Part shown: positions 1 to 5,710 of the stretch, one piece after another
Numbering within the stretch: position 1 is the first letter of the stretch
How the letters are laid out: the number at the start of each line of letters is the position of its first letter
Assembly (NCBI GenBank): GCA_021793095.1
Contig: JAJYTK010000079.1
Location: forward strand, 1 to 5,710
Source of the DNA: Pseudomonadota bacterium
GTDB lineage: Bacteria; Pseudomonadota; Gammaproteobacteria; Burkholderiales; Burkholderiaceae_B
Direction of reading: 5' to 3'
Length of the DNA: 5,710 nt
Position numbers and translations under genes: made by a program
The notes under the pieces: model-generated
Told to the model about the DNA's origin: nothing
The model's input: the letters and a program-made list of their open reading frames with translations, nothing else
Database searches by the model: none

Positions 1-672
1 GCAGGGGGTTTCCTCGCGCCCAAGCGGGCTCAGACCTTTCACCAAATCGAGTTTATCCGCTTATCCGGCCGACGGGTGTTATTAATCATCGTCACGCCTG
101 ATGGCGATGTTCAAAATCGCATTCTATTTGTCCCTCGCGAATACAAAGAGTCTGAGCTTATCGAGGCCAGCAATTTTTTTAATGAGCATTTCTCGGGTCG
201 CTCCTTTGACGAGGTGCGTGCGCGCCTCTCGGGGCAGCTCAGCTCACTGCGCGAGGATATTACACGTTTGATGAAGGCTGCCGTTGACACCAGCGTTAGC
301 GCCGCCCAGGACGAGGCCGATGCTGTGGTGATCGCTGGCGAGAGCAAGCTTTTGAGCGTCGAAGACATGACGGCTGATATGGATCGGTTGCGGCAGCTGT
401 TTGCATTATTTGAGAAAAAAACGGATCTCTTGCATTTGTTAGATATCTCATCCCAAGCGCAGGGCGTGCAGATTTATATTGGTGGTGATTCCAACCTCGT
501 GCCCATGGATGATGTGTCGGTAGTGACCGCCCCGTACGGGGTGGGCGATCGGGTGGTGGGGACCCTCGGGGTGATCGGGCCGTCGCGCATGTCCTACGAG
601 AAAGTGATCCCCATAGTAGACATTACTGCGCGGATGTTGTCCAATGCCCTAAGCCAAAGCGCCAGCGCCTAA
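1..672 (+). CDS. hrcA: Heat-inducible transcription repressor HrcA, C-terminal part (5' end outside window)
   Basis: HrcA dimers bind CIRCE operators and repress chaperone genes; GroEL keeps the repressor active. The reading frame is open from base 1, and residues encoded before base 76 (for example [12 protein letters not shown]) match the HrcA family, so the GTG at 76 is internal and the gene is cut by the window edge. Visible are 223 residues of a family that usually runs about 340, so the N-terminal winged-helix DNA-binding domain is missing from view. Family hallmarks are the TPDGDVQNR segment, [12 protein letters not shown], the [17 protein letters not shown] segment with SVVTAPYG after it, and the C-terminal [16 protein letters not shown] followed by [15 protein letters not shown]. 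The stop is TAA at 670-672. HemH follows after 67 nt with no terminator in between, so co-transcription is plausible. The style is betaproteobacterial. The reading frame shows no sign of decay. Confidence 0.96.
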   Translation, partial: AGGFLAPKRAQTFHQIEFIRLSGRRVLLIIVTPDGDVQNRILFVPREYKESELIEASNFFNEHFSGRSFDEVRARLSGQLSSLREDITRLMKAAVDTSVSAAQDEADAVVIAGESKLLSVEDMTADMDRLRQLFALFEKKTDLLHLLDISSQAQGVQIYIGGDSNLVPMDDVSVVTAPYGVGDRVVGTLGVIGPSRMSYEKVIPIVDITARMLSNALSQSASA

Positions 673-739
673 TATGTGCTGTGCCTTGCCGCTCTTTACA
701 CTCCGTCTTGCGTTTCTTTTGGCCTAAGAGTCCTACATC

Positions 740-1792
740 ATGCTGTTGAAAAAGTATCGCCCCGAACCCTATCACGAGGATTTTGTTCGTTCCGAGTCAT
801 TTGCACAAACAGCACCCAAGGTCGGGGTGCTTTTGATTAATTTGGGTACCCCCGATGCCCCCGAACCAGCGGCTATTCGCCGTTATTTAGCGCAGTTTTT
901 GTCGGACCCGCGGGTCGTTGAGTTACCGCCTGTACTTTGGCAGCCTATTTTGCGTACCGCGGTACTCGGACGGCGCCCCCAAAAACTCGCCCCACGTTAT
1001 CGTAGTATTTGGTTGTCTGAGGGCGCCCCTCTATTGGTGTATAGCGAGCAGCAGGTCAGTCAGTTGCAGCAGCAACTCAAAGAGCAGGGGCTTTCCGTGC
1101 CGGTGGCGCTGGGGATGCGCTATGGGTCTCCCTCATTGCAGCACGGCCTAGATGAGCTCCGTGCCCAAGGCTGCGAGCGAATTTTAGCAGTACCCTTATA
1201 TCCTCAGTATGCGGCCAGCACAACGGCCTCTGCAGTGGACGAGGTAAACCGTTTATTGGGCGAATTACGGCGTCAGCCTGAATTGCGCTATATCAATAGC
1301 TTTTGCGCGCACCAGGGTTACATTGAGCCGCTAGCAAACCATATTCGGGCTTACTGGCAAAAGCATGGTCAACCCGAACGCCTGTTGTTGAGTTTTCATG
1401 GGATTCCCAAGCAATCCGTCGTGGATGGCGATCCCTATCATAAAGAGTGCATGCACACACGATATGCGCTCGAACAGGCGTTGGCCGATACTGGGGTGCC
1501 TATTTTTCACTCATTCCAAAGCCGATTTGGCGCGGCAGAGTGGCTCAAACCTTATACCGAGCCTTTGCTCAAAGAGTGGGCTGCCCAAGGCATTAAAAAC
1601 ATTCACGTCACCTGTCCGGGCTTTATTGTGGATTGTCTGGAAACCCTCGAGGAAATTGATATTGACTACCGTCAGGTGTTTCTTGAGGCGGGTGGCGAGC
1701 AGTTTGGTTACATTGATTGCTTGAATGCTCAGCCTGAATGGATACGAGGCTTAGCCAACATAGTCGTGCAACATTTGCAGGGCTGGATTTAA
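740..1792 (+). CDS. hemH: Ferrochelatase (protoheme ferro-lyase)
   Basis: Ferrochelatase inserts Fe2+ into protoporphyrin IX, the last step of protoheme synthesis, and is usually associated with the inner face of the cytoplasmic membrane. The 350-residue product begins its core with VGVLLINLGTPDAP (28-41). It carries the family motif LLLSFHGIP, whose histidine H220 matches the metal/porphyrin catalytic His, and CPGFIVDCLETLEEI (292-306), whose E301 matches the conserved active-site Glu. Length is normal for the family (about 320-360). No C-terminal Cys cluster typical of [2Fe-2S] ferrochelatases is seen. The ATG at 740 is preceded by AAGAG at 726-730, a modest ribosome site. The N-terminal extension of about 27 residues before the core is common in betaproteobacterial forms. 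hemH next to hrcA is a known betaproteobacterial arrangement. The next gene starts 21 nt downstream, suggesting one transcript. Confidence 0.97.
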   Translation: MLLKKYRPEPYHEDFVRSESFAQTAPKVGVLLINLGTPDAPEPAAIRRYLAQFLSDPRVVELPPVLWQPILRTAVLGRRPQKLAPRYRSIWLSEGAPLLVYSEQQVSQLQQQLKEQGLSVPVALGMRYGSPSLQHGLDELRAQGCERILAVPLYPQYAASTTASAVDEVNRLLGELRRQPELRYINSFCAHQGYIEPLANHIRAYWQKHGQPERLLLSFHGIPKQSVVDGDPYHKECMHTRYALEQALADTGVPIFHSFQSRFGAAEWLKPYTEPLLKEWAAQGIKNIHVTCPGFIVDCLETLEEIDIDYRQVFLEAGGEQFGYIDCLNAQPEWIRGLANIVVQHLQGWI

Positions 1793-1813
1793 AACCTTTC
1801 GCAGGAGCGATAT

Positions 1814-2374
1814 ATGCTCAGAAGAAATCCGCGGGGTGATTTCCCCACCGTACACGAGACAGCCTTTGTTGACCCCACCGCGATAGTGTGTGGGCGCGTA
1901 GAAATAGGCCCCCATGTTTTTATCGGCCCCTATGCCGTGATCCGCGCCGATGAACTGGATGAGACTGGCCATTTAGAGCCGATAGTGATTGGGGCCAACT
2001 CAAATATCCAGGACGGTGTGGTCATCCATTCCAAAGACGGCGCTGCCGTGACCATTGGTGAGCATACCTCGATTGCGCACCGTTCCATCGTACACGGTCC
2101 CTGCAGTGTGGGCAGTCATGTGTTCATTGGTTTTAATACGGTGGTATTTAACTGTGCCGTGGGCGATTCCGCAGTGATTCGCCACAACTGCGTGGTCGAT
2201 GGGCATGATATCCCGCAGCGTTTTTATTTGCCCAGTGCGACGGTGGTCACCCGCCAAACGGATTTGAGCAAACTCAAAACAGTCCCTCAGTCAGCCAAAG
2301 AGTTTTCCGAGTCGGTGATGCACACCAATGTGAGCTTGGCCCAATCCTACCGTCGCATTCAAAACCAGTTTTAA
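1814..2374 (+). CDS. Gamma-class carbonic anhydrase-like hexapeptide-repeat protein
   Basis: The 186-residue product is a left-handed beta-helix protein built of imperfect hexapeptide repeats from about residue 12 to 145, followed by a C-terminal helix. It resembles the archaeal enzyme Cam, which hydrates CO2 as a metal-bound trimer. Residues that align by eye with Cam are R44 and D46 (Cam R59, D61), E47 (E62), Q66 and D67 (Q75, D76), and the metal ligands H72, H89 and H94 (H81, H117, H122) in VVIHS and SIAHRSIVHGP. The tail TNVSLAQSY places N172 at Cam N202, while H170 stands where Cam has Y200. The long acidic loop of Cam with proton-shuttle E84 is absent, as in the CamH subgroup. The start is set by AGGAG at 1803-1807, six bases before ATG. 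It lies 21 nt after hemH. No signal peptide is seen, so it is probably cytoplasmic. Activity is inferred; related hexapeptide proteins can be acyltransferases or lack carbonic anhydrase activity. Confidence 0.82.
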   Translation: MLRRNPRGDFPTVHETAFVDPTAIVCGRVEIGPHVFIGPYAVIRADELDETGHLEPIVIGANSNIQDGVVIHSKDGAAVTIGEHTSIAHRSIVHGPCSVGSHVFIGFNTVVFNCAVGDSAVIRHNCVVDGHDIPQRFYLPSATVVTRQTDLSKLKTVPQSAKEFSESVMHTNVSLAQSYRRIQNQF

Positions 2375-2449
2375 ATGTGGCCAAGTCCAACCATTTCATC
2401 CCCTGATCATTGGAAAAGGCAGGCTCATGAGCGTCGCCTAAAATCGTGG

Positions 2450-2478
2450 GTTGAAATTTCAAGGGCTTGCCCGCATCT
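2450..2478 (+). promoter_or_regulatory. Predicted sigma-32 (RpoH) promoter of grpE
   Basis: A -35 element GTTGAAA (2450-2456) and a -10 element CCGCATCT (2471-2478) are separated by 14 nt. Compared with the heat-shock consensus CTTGAAA / CCCCATnT each element departs at one specified base. Transcription would begin near 2485, about 30 nt before the grpE ATG. The spacer contains GGGC-TT-GCCC, also seen in the dnaK promoter. Prediction from sequence only. Confidence 0.75.
2463..2472. repeat. Small inverted repeat GGGC-TT-GCCC in grpE promoter spacer
   Basis: Four-base arms around a 2-nt centre lie seven bases downstream of the TTGAAA element and run into the -10 element. The same GGGC-NN-GCCC occurs at exactly the same distance from TTGAAA in the dnaK promoter (3210-3219). 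The function is unknown; it may be an operator or chance in a GC-rich spacer. Confidence 0.5.
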
Positions 2479-2504
2479 ACAGGATATGAACATTTATTTG
2501 TAGT

Positions 2505-2508
2505 GGAG
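2505..2508 (+). promoter_or_regulatory. Ribosome binding site that fixes the grpE start
   Basis: GGAG lies six bases before ATG 2515. The same frame is open back to a TTG at 2467, but that codon overlaps the promoter -10 region and has no ribosome site, so ATG 2515 is the supported start. Confidence 0.85.
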
Positions 2509-2514
2509 AAAGCG

Positions 2515-3162
2515 ATGTCTGCAGCAAACAAATCGCAGCATGAACAGCCAACCCAAACAGAAACCAAATCCACCCACGAGCACACAGATGCATCCGTGCA
2601 CAACGCAGAGACGGCCAATGGTGAACAGCCCCAGGCACAAGCCGCTCAGACCACAGAGACGCCGGCCGGGGCAGATGAGAATGACACCACCATGGACGAT
2701 GAAACCCAAGCACTGATGGATGATCTGCAAAAGGCTCACCAAGAGCTCGCAGCCTTTAAAGACCAATATCTGCGTGCCCGCGCTGAGGTAGAAAATATTC
2801 GCCGCCGTGCAGACGAAGAGGTGGCCAAAGCACGTAAGTTTGCCGTAGAGGGCTTTGCAGAGAGTCTGATCCCAGTGCGTGACAGCCTCGAGGCCGCCTT
2901 AAACCAAGAGGATCAAACTGTAGAGGTATTGTTCGAAGGGGTGCAGACCACCCTCAAGCAGCTCGACAGTGCCTTCGAGCGTCACCAGCTATGCGAGGTT
3001 GCACCAGCAGTGGGTGATGCCTTTGATCCGCACTTGCATCAGGCCATTTCCAATGTCCCCTCCGAGCAGAAAAAAGGCACCATTGCCCAGGTTTTACAAA
3101 AGGGCTATACGCTGTCTGATCGGGTCCTGCGCCCAGCGATGGTGATGGTCTCTGCAGGTTGA
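2515..3162 (+). CDS. grpE: Nucleotide exchange factor GrpE
   Basis: GrpE is a homodimer that opens the nucleotide cleft of DnaK, releasing ADP and resetting the substrate cycle. The 215-residue product has an unusually polar, disordered-looking N-terminus (about 1-60, rich in Gln, Thr, Glu, Ala and His). The long dimerising helix follows, from about 62 to 115 ([20 protein letters not shown]). The C-terminal beta domain carries the family signature FDPHLHQAI (170-178), then [27 protein letters not shown]. coli GrpE is about 197 residues; the extra length is in the N-terminal tail. The start ATG is preceded by GGAG at 2505-2508. A sigma-32-like promoter sits directly upstream, and dnaK follows after 131 nt with a promoter of its own, so grpE and dnaK can be made separately or by read-through. 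Identity is secure. Confidence 0.98.
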   Translation: MSAANKSQHEQPTQTETKSTHEHTDASVHNAETANGEQPQAQAAQTTETPAGADENDTTMDDETQALMDDLQKAHQELAAFKDQYLRARAEVENIRRRADEEVAKARKFAVEGFAESLIPVRDSLEAALNQEDQTVEVLFEGVQTTLKQLDSAFERHQLCEVAPAVGDAFDPHLHQAISNVPSEQKKGTIAQVLQKGYTLSDRVLRPAMVMVSAG

Positions 3163-3170
3163 GCCCACCC

Positions 3171-3198
3171 AGAGCAGGAAAAAATTTAATCCTGCTCT
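3171..3198 (+). other. Hairpin after grpE overlapping the dnaK promoter
   Basis: AGAGCAGGA (3171-3179) pairs perfectly with TCCTGCTCT (3190-3198) over nine base pairs around a 10-nt A/T-rich loop. It begins eight bases after the grpE stop. No run of T follows, so it is not a classical intrinsic terminator. It may protect the grpE 3' end or weaken read-through. Its last two bases are the first two of the dnaK -35 element CTTGAAA. Confidence 0.6.
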
Positions 3199-3224
3199 TG
3201 AAATATCTGGGGCGAGCCCCATAT
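3197..3224 (+). promoter_or_regulatory. Consensus sigma-32 (RpoH) promoter of dnaK
   Basis: The -35 element CTTGAAA (3197-3203) and the -10 element CCCCATAT (3217-3224) both match the sigma-32 consensus exactly, with 13 nt between them. The predicted transcript start is near 3231, giving a leader of about 63 nt before the dnaK ATG. This makes strong heat induction of dnaK likely, whatever enters from grpE. No CIRCE operator is present nearby. Confidence 0.9.
3208..3221. repeat. Inverted repeat TGGGGC-GA-GCCCCA across the dnaK -10 element
   Basis: Six-base arms (3208-3213 and 3216-3221) flank a GA centre. The right arm contains the CCCCA of the -10 element. The inner GGGC-NN-GCCC matches the grpE promoter in sequence and in distance from TTGAAA. 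It may be an operator or structural element; chance is possible because the -10 itself supplies CCCC. Confidence 0.5.
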
Positions 3225-3246
3225 GCAGTATATGAGATGAATTTCA

Positions 3247-3267
3247 GCTGTACAGGGTCTGTGCAGC
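3247..3267 (+). promoter_or_regulatory. Hairpin in the dnaK mRNA leader
   Basis: GCTGTACAG (3247-3255) pairs with CTGTGCAGC (3259-3267) over nine base pairs with one G-U and a GGU loop. It starts about 16 nt after the predicted 5' end and stops 16 nt before the AGGA ribosome site (3284-3287), which stays unpaired. A stabilising 5' hairpin or a protein site are possible roles. A thermometer is less likely because the ribosome site is not masked. Confidence 0.5.
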
Positions 3268-3293
3268 ACTAAGAAACAAGGCTAGGAAAACAT

Positions 3294-5219
3294 ATGAGTA
3301 AAATCATTGGTATTGACTTAGGCACGACCAACAGTTGTGTCTCTGTTGTCGAAGGTGACAACGTCAGAATTATTGAAAATGCCGAGGGGACACGCACCAC
3401 TCCATCGATTGTGGCGTATCTCGATGATGGCGAGATTCTCGTCGGTGCTCCGGCCAAGCGCCAGGCAGTGACCAACCCCGAAAACACCATTTTTGCCGTC
3501 AAGCGTTTGATCGGCCGTCGTTTCCAAGAGCCCGAGGTCCAAGAGGACATCAAGCTTATGCCTTATAAAATCGTCAAGGCAGACAATAACGACGCATGGG
3601 TAGAGGCACAGGGCAAGGCCTTGGCCCCCCAACAGGTGTCCGCAGATATTTTGCGCAAGATGAAGCAAACTGCCGAAGACTACCTGGGTGAAACGGTCAC
3701 CGAGGCCGTCATTACTGTCCCTGCTTATTTTAATGACAGTCAGCGTCAGGCCACCAAGGATGCCGGTCAGATTGCCGGTCTCGAGGTCAAGCGTATCATC
3801 AACGAGCCGACCGCTGCCGCATTGGCTTTCGGTCTGGACAAGGTTGCCGACGGTGATCGCAAGGTCGCAGTTTATGACCTAGGGGGCGGTACTTTTGATA
3901 TCTCCATCATTGAAATTGCAGATGTTGATGGTGAAAAGCAGTTTGAGGTCTTGTCTACCAGCGGGGATACCTTCCTAGGCGGTGAGGACTTTGACCAACG
4001 TATCATCGATTACATTATCGAAGAGTTCAAAAAAGAAAGCGGTGTTGACCTCTCCCAAGACATCCTGGCATTGCAGCGCCTCAAAGAGGCTGCAGAAAAG
4101 GCCAAGATCGAGCTGTCTTCCACACAGCAAACCGAAATCAACTTGCCTTATATCACTGCTGATCAGTCGGGTCCCAAGCACTTAAACCTGAAAATCAGCC
4201 GTGCCAAGTTGGAAGCTCTGGTTGAGGACCTCATTGAGCGCTCTATCGAGCCTTGCCGCACTGCGATTACGGATGCCGGCGTACGTGTTTCCGAGATCGA
4301 CGATGTGATTCTGGTCGGTGGGATGACCCGTATGCCCAAGGTACAGGAAAAGGTCAAAGAGTTCTTTGGCTCTGAGCCCCGTCGTGACATCAACCCCGAT
4401 GAGGCCGTTGCCAGTGGGGCAGCCATCCAGGGTTCGGTATTGTCTGGTGACCGTTCTGACTTGCTCTTGCTCGACGTCACTCCCTTGTCGCTCGGTATCG
4501 AGACCTTGGGCGGCGTGATGACCAAGATGATCGAAAAGAACACCACCATCCCGACCCGTCATTCGCAGGTATTCTCAACGGCAGATGATAACCAGCCCGC
4601 AGTGACGATCAAGGTCTTCCAAGGTGAGCGTGAAATCGCCGCAGGCAACAAATTGCTTGGTGAGTTCAACCTCGAGGGCATTCCTCCAGCACCTCGTGGT
4701 ACCCCACAGATTGAGGTGACCTTTGACATCGACGCGAATGGTATCTTAAACGTATCGGCCAAAGACCAAGGCACCGGTAAAGAAAACAAGATCACCATCA
4801 AGGCCAGCTCTGGTCTGACCGAAGAAGAGGTCGAGCGCATGATGAAAGAGGCCGAGCAACACGCCGAAGAGGATCGTCGTTTGGCCGAGCTCGCCACTGC
4901 CCGTAACCAGGCCGAGGCCATGGTCCACGGCACACGCAAGTCGCTCGAAGAGCATGGTGATAAACTCGATGCCGCCGAGAAAGAGGCCATTGAGAAAGCC
5001 ATTGCCGAGCTCGAAGAGGCCACCAAAGAGGGCGACAAGGCCGCCATTGACGAAAAAACCGAGGCGCTGACAGCAGCTGCCCAAAAGCTTGGTGAAAAGA
5101 TCTACGCCGAGGCCCAAGCCCAGCAACAAGCGGGTGAGGCCGGTGCGGATGCCGAGCAGGGGGCTGCCGATGATGATGTCGTCGACGCAGACTTCAAAGA
5201 AGTAAAACGCGATAACTAA
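3294..5219 (+). CDS. dnaK: Molecular chaperone DnaK (Hsp70)
   Basis: DnaK binds exposed hydrophobic peptide stretches and releases them in an ATP cycle driven by DnaJ and GrpE. The 641-residue product is full length (E. coli 638). The nucleotide-binding domain (1 to about 385) shows [10 protein letters not shown] (5-14), K70 in [18 protein letters not shown] with T200 (the E. coli T199 autophosphorylation position), [15 protein letters not shown], and [11 protein letters not shown]. The interdomain linker DLLLLD (389-394) leads into the beta substrate-binding domain, starting VTPLSLGIE. An alpha-helical lid covers about 510-605. The disordered tail ends [16 protein letters not shown], the bacterial DnaK C-terminal motif. 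ATG 3294 follows AGGA at 3284-3287 with a spacing of six. It has its own consensus sigma-32 promoter and is followed by a strong terminator-like hairpin. Nothing in the reading frame is abnormal. Confidence 0.99.
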   Translation: MSKIIGIDLGTTNSCVSVVEGDNVRIIENAEGTRTTPSIVAYLDDGEILVGAPAKRQAVTNPENTIFAVKRLIGRRFQEPEVQEDIKLMPYKIVKADNNDAWVEAQGKALAPQQVSADILRKMKQTAEDYLGETVTEAVITVPAYFNDSQRQATKDAGQIAGLEVKRIINEPTAAALAFGLDKVADGDRKVAVYDLGGGTFDISIIEIADVDGEKQFEVLSTSGDTFLGGEDFDQRIIDYIIEEFKKESGVDLSQDILALQRLKEAAEKAKIELSSTQQTEINLPYITADQSGPKHLNLKISRAKLEALVEDLIERSIEPCRTAITDAGVRVSEIDDVILVGGMTRMPKVQEKVKEFFGSEPRRDINPDEAVASGAAIQGSVLSGDRSDLLLLDVTPLSLGIETLGGVMTKMIEKNTTIPTRHSQVFSTADDNQPAVTIKVFQGEREIAAGNKLLGEFNLEGIPPAPRGTPQIEVTFDIDANGILNVSAKDQGTGKENKITIKASSGLTEEEVERMMKEAEQHAEEDRRLAELATARNQAEAMVHGTRKSLEEHGDKLDAAEKEAIEKAIAELEEATKEGDKAAIDEKTEALTAAAQKLGEKIYAEAQAQQQAGEAGADAEQGAADDDVVDADFKEVKRDN

Positions 5220-5256
5220 TCATCCCCAAGCGCTAATTCTTTAGCTCTTTATAGCT

Positions 5257-5300
5257 GCCCGGTTTCTGGTCTGTATCCAGGAATCGGGCCTTATTATTCT
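5257..5300 (+). terminator. Intrinsic terminator-like hairpin after dnaK
   Basis: Bases 5257-5269 pair continuously with 5277-5289, giving a 13-bp stem with a GC-rich base (GCCCG/CGGGC), two G-U pairs and a 7-nt loop TCTGTAT. A T-rich tail CTTATTATTCT follows (5290-5300). It starts 37 nt after the dnaK stop. The tail is interrupted by A, so partial rather than complete termination is likely, because dnaJ has no clear promoter further down. Confidence 0.8.
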
Positions 5301-5305
5301 GTGAC

Positions 5306-5330
5306 AAAGCGCTTTTTGCGCTTTTTATTA
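5306..5330 (+). terminator. Second hairpin with T-rich tail, abutting dnaJ
   Basis: AAAGCGC (5306-5312) pairs with GCGCTTT (5318-5324) around a TTTTT loop, followed by TTATTA. The shape is that of a short intrinsic terminator or attenuator. It ends only eight bases before the dnaJ ATG, inside the ribosome footprint, so it could also limit dnaJ translation. Confidence 0.6.
5309..5326. repeat. Tandem direct repeat of GCGCTTTTT (2 copies)
   Basis: Two perfect 9-bp copies lie head to tail (5309-5317, 5318-5326). Because GCGC is self-complementary and AAA precedes the first copy, the duplication itself creates the hairpin in front of dnaJ. Replication slippage is a likely origin. Confidence 0.85.
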
Positions 5331-5332
5331 AC

Positions 5333-5710
5333 ATGGCAAAACGCGATTTATACGAAGTTTTAGGTCTGGAAAAAGGTGCTAGCAAGGACGACATACGACG
5401 GGCCTATCGCCGTTTGGCGATGAAATATCACCCGGACCGCAATCCTGACGACAAAGAGGCTGAAAATAATTTCAAAGAGGTCAAAGAGGCCTATGAAATC
5501 CTCTATGACGATGAAAAGCGTGCTGCCTATGATCGTTTTGGGCACGCCGGGGTCGATCCCAACGCTGCCGGCATGGGCGGCATGGGTGGTGGGATGGGCG
5601 CCGACGCCTTTGCAGATGCTTTCGGAGATATTTTTGGCGAAATATTTGGTGCACGCGGTGGCCCCGGTGGGGGGCGTTCACATGTACGCCGTGGCGCCGA
5701 TCTGCGATAT
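5333..5710 (+). CDS. dnaJ: Co-chaperone DnaJ (Hsp40), N-terminal part (3' end outside window)
   Basis: DnaJ delivers unfolded proteins to DnaK and triggers its ATP hydrolysis. The first 126 residues are visible and the frame is open to the window edge. The J domain (about 1-70) starts [12 protein letters not shown] and contains the HPD motif at 33-35 in [10 protein letters not shown], essential for stimulating DnaK, then [21 protein letters not shown] Gly/Met/Phe-rich linker follows from about 79 ([10 protein letters not shown], then [12 protein letters not shown]). The window ends as the C-terminal region begins (RRGADLRY). The family usually runs about 375 residues, so roughly 250 are missing, including the zinc-finger domain. 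The ATG at 5333 gives the canonical N-terminus, yet the 20 bases before it are pyrimidine-rich with no Shine-Dalgarno sequence, and a hairpin ends eight bases upstream. It lies 113 nt after dnaK. Confidence 0.97.
   Translation, partial: MAKRDLYEVLGLEKGASKDDIRRAYRRLAMKYHPDRNPDDKEAENNFKEVKEAYEILYDDEKRAAYDRFGHAGVDPNAAGMGGMGGGMGADAFADAFGDIFGEIFGARGGPGGGRSHVRRGADLRY

Noticed and set aside
76..672. hrcA as a short gene starting at GTG 76
   Set aside because: The frame is open upstream to base 1 and those residues are HrcA-like, so the gene is cut by the window edge, not short.
691..728. Possible sigma-70 promoter for hemH (TTTACA at 695-700)
   Set aside because: No acceptable -10 lies 16-18 nt downstream (the bases there are TTTGGCC); hemH is more simply co-transcribed with hrcA.
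1445..1460. GAGTGC near 1445 as a CIRCE half-site
   Set aside because: It is a lone half-site inside hemH coding sequence with no TTAGCACTC partner at the right spacing.
1751..2257. - strand frames opposite hemH and the carbonic anhydrase-like gene
   Set aside because: They are His/Gly-rich mirror translations of the coding strand, with no homology I recognise.
2417..2439. Imperfect hairpin AGGC...GCCT around the palindrome GCTCATGAGC, after the carbonic anhydrase-like gene
   Set aside because: The stem is interrupted and followed by A-rich rather than T-rich sequence, so it does not support a terminator; kept only as a note.
2467..2514. TTG start at 2467 extending GrpE by 16 residues
   Set aside because: It has no ribosome site, overlaps the predicted -10 element, and lies before the predicted transcript start; ATG 2515 has GGAG at the right distance.
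4163..4562. Two overlapping - strand frames opposite the middle of dnaK (126-128 codons)
   Set aside because: They lie wholly within a conserved gene, overlap each other in different frames, and show no family motif.
4559..5047. 162-codon open frame on the - strand opposite dnaK
   Set aside because: Antisense open frames opposite dnaK arise from its codon bias; the product is a Ser/Ala-rich shadow with no recognisable domain.
5232..5245. Small hairpin GCTAA-TTCT-TTAGC just after dnaK
   Set aside because: A five-base, mostly AT stem is too weak to call a terminator beside the much stronger one at 5257.
5301..5331. Promoter for dnaJ (GTGACA at 5301 with TATTAA at 5326)
   Set aside because: Spacing is long, and the start of transcription would fall after the dnaJ ATG.

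Overview
The window carries a bacterial heat-shock chaperone locus, all on the + strand: hrcA (3' part) - hemH - a gamma-class carbonic anhydrase-like gene - grpE - dnaK - dnaJ (5' part). The order hrcA/hemH upstream of grpE-dnaK-dnaJ, the style of the HrcA C-terminus and the sigma-32 type promoters point to a betaproteobacterium, probably in or near the Burkholderiales. This is an inference from remembered protein families and gene order. No rRNA or other marker is present to confirm it. Base composition is moderate and even across the genes, with no sign of recent transfer.

Layout. Bases 1-672 encode the C-terminal two thirds of HrcA, the heat-shock repressor; its DNA-binding N-terminus lies outside the window. 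A 67-nt spacer leads to ferrochelatase hemH (740-1792). After 21 nt comes a hexapeptide-repeat protein (1814-2374) with the full set of gamma-carbonic anhydrase metal ligands. A 140-nt spacer holds a sigma-32-like promoter for grpE (2515-3162). A 131-nt spacer holds a hairpin and a consensus sigma-32 promoter for dnaK (3294-5219). A 113-nt spacer carries a strong terminator-like hairpin and then a second hairpin that abuts dnaJ (5333 to beyond the window end).

How the genes work together. DnaK, its nucleotide exchange factor GrpE and its J-protein DnaJ form the KJE folding machine. HrcA normally represses chaperone genes by binding CIRCE operators and is itself kept active by GroEL. No CIRCE is visible here, so in this genome the KJE genes appear to be driven by sigma-32, with HrcA acting elsewhere. 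HemH and the carbonic anhydrase-like protein are metabolic passengers, placed as a likely transcription unit with hrcA.

This is not a new system. The parts worth a second look are regulatory: two sigma-32 promoters that share an extra small dyad in their spacers, a hairpin in the dnaK leader, two stacked hairpins between dnaK and dnaJ, and a dnaJ start with no Shine-Dalgarno sequence. The carbonic anhydrase-like gene inside a chaperone locus is the least expected gene.
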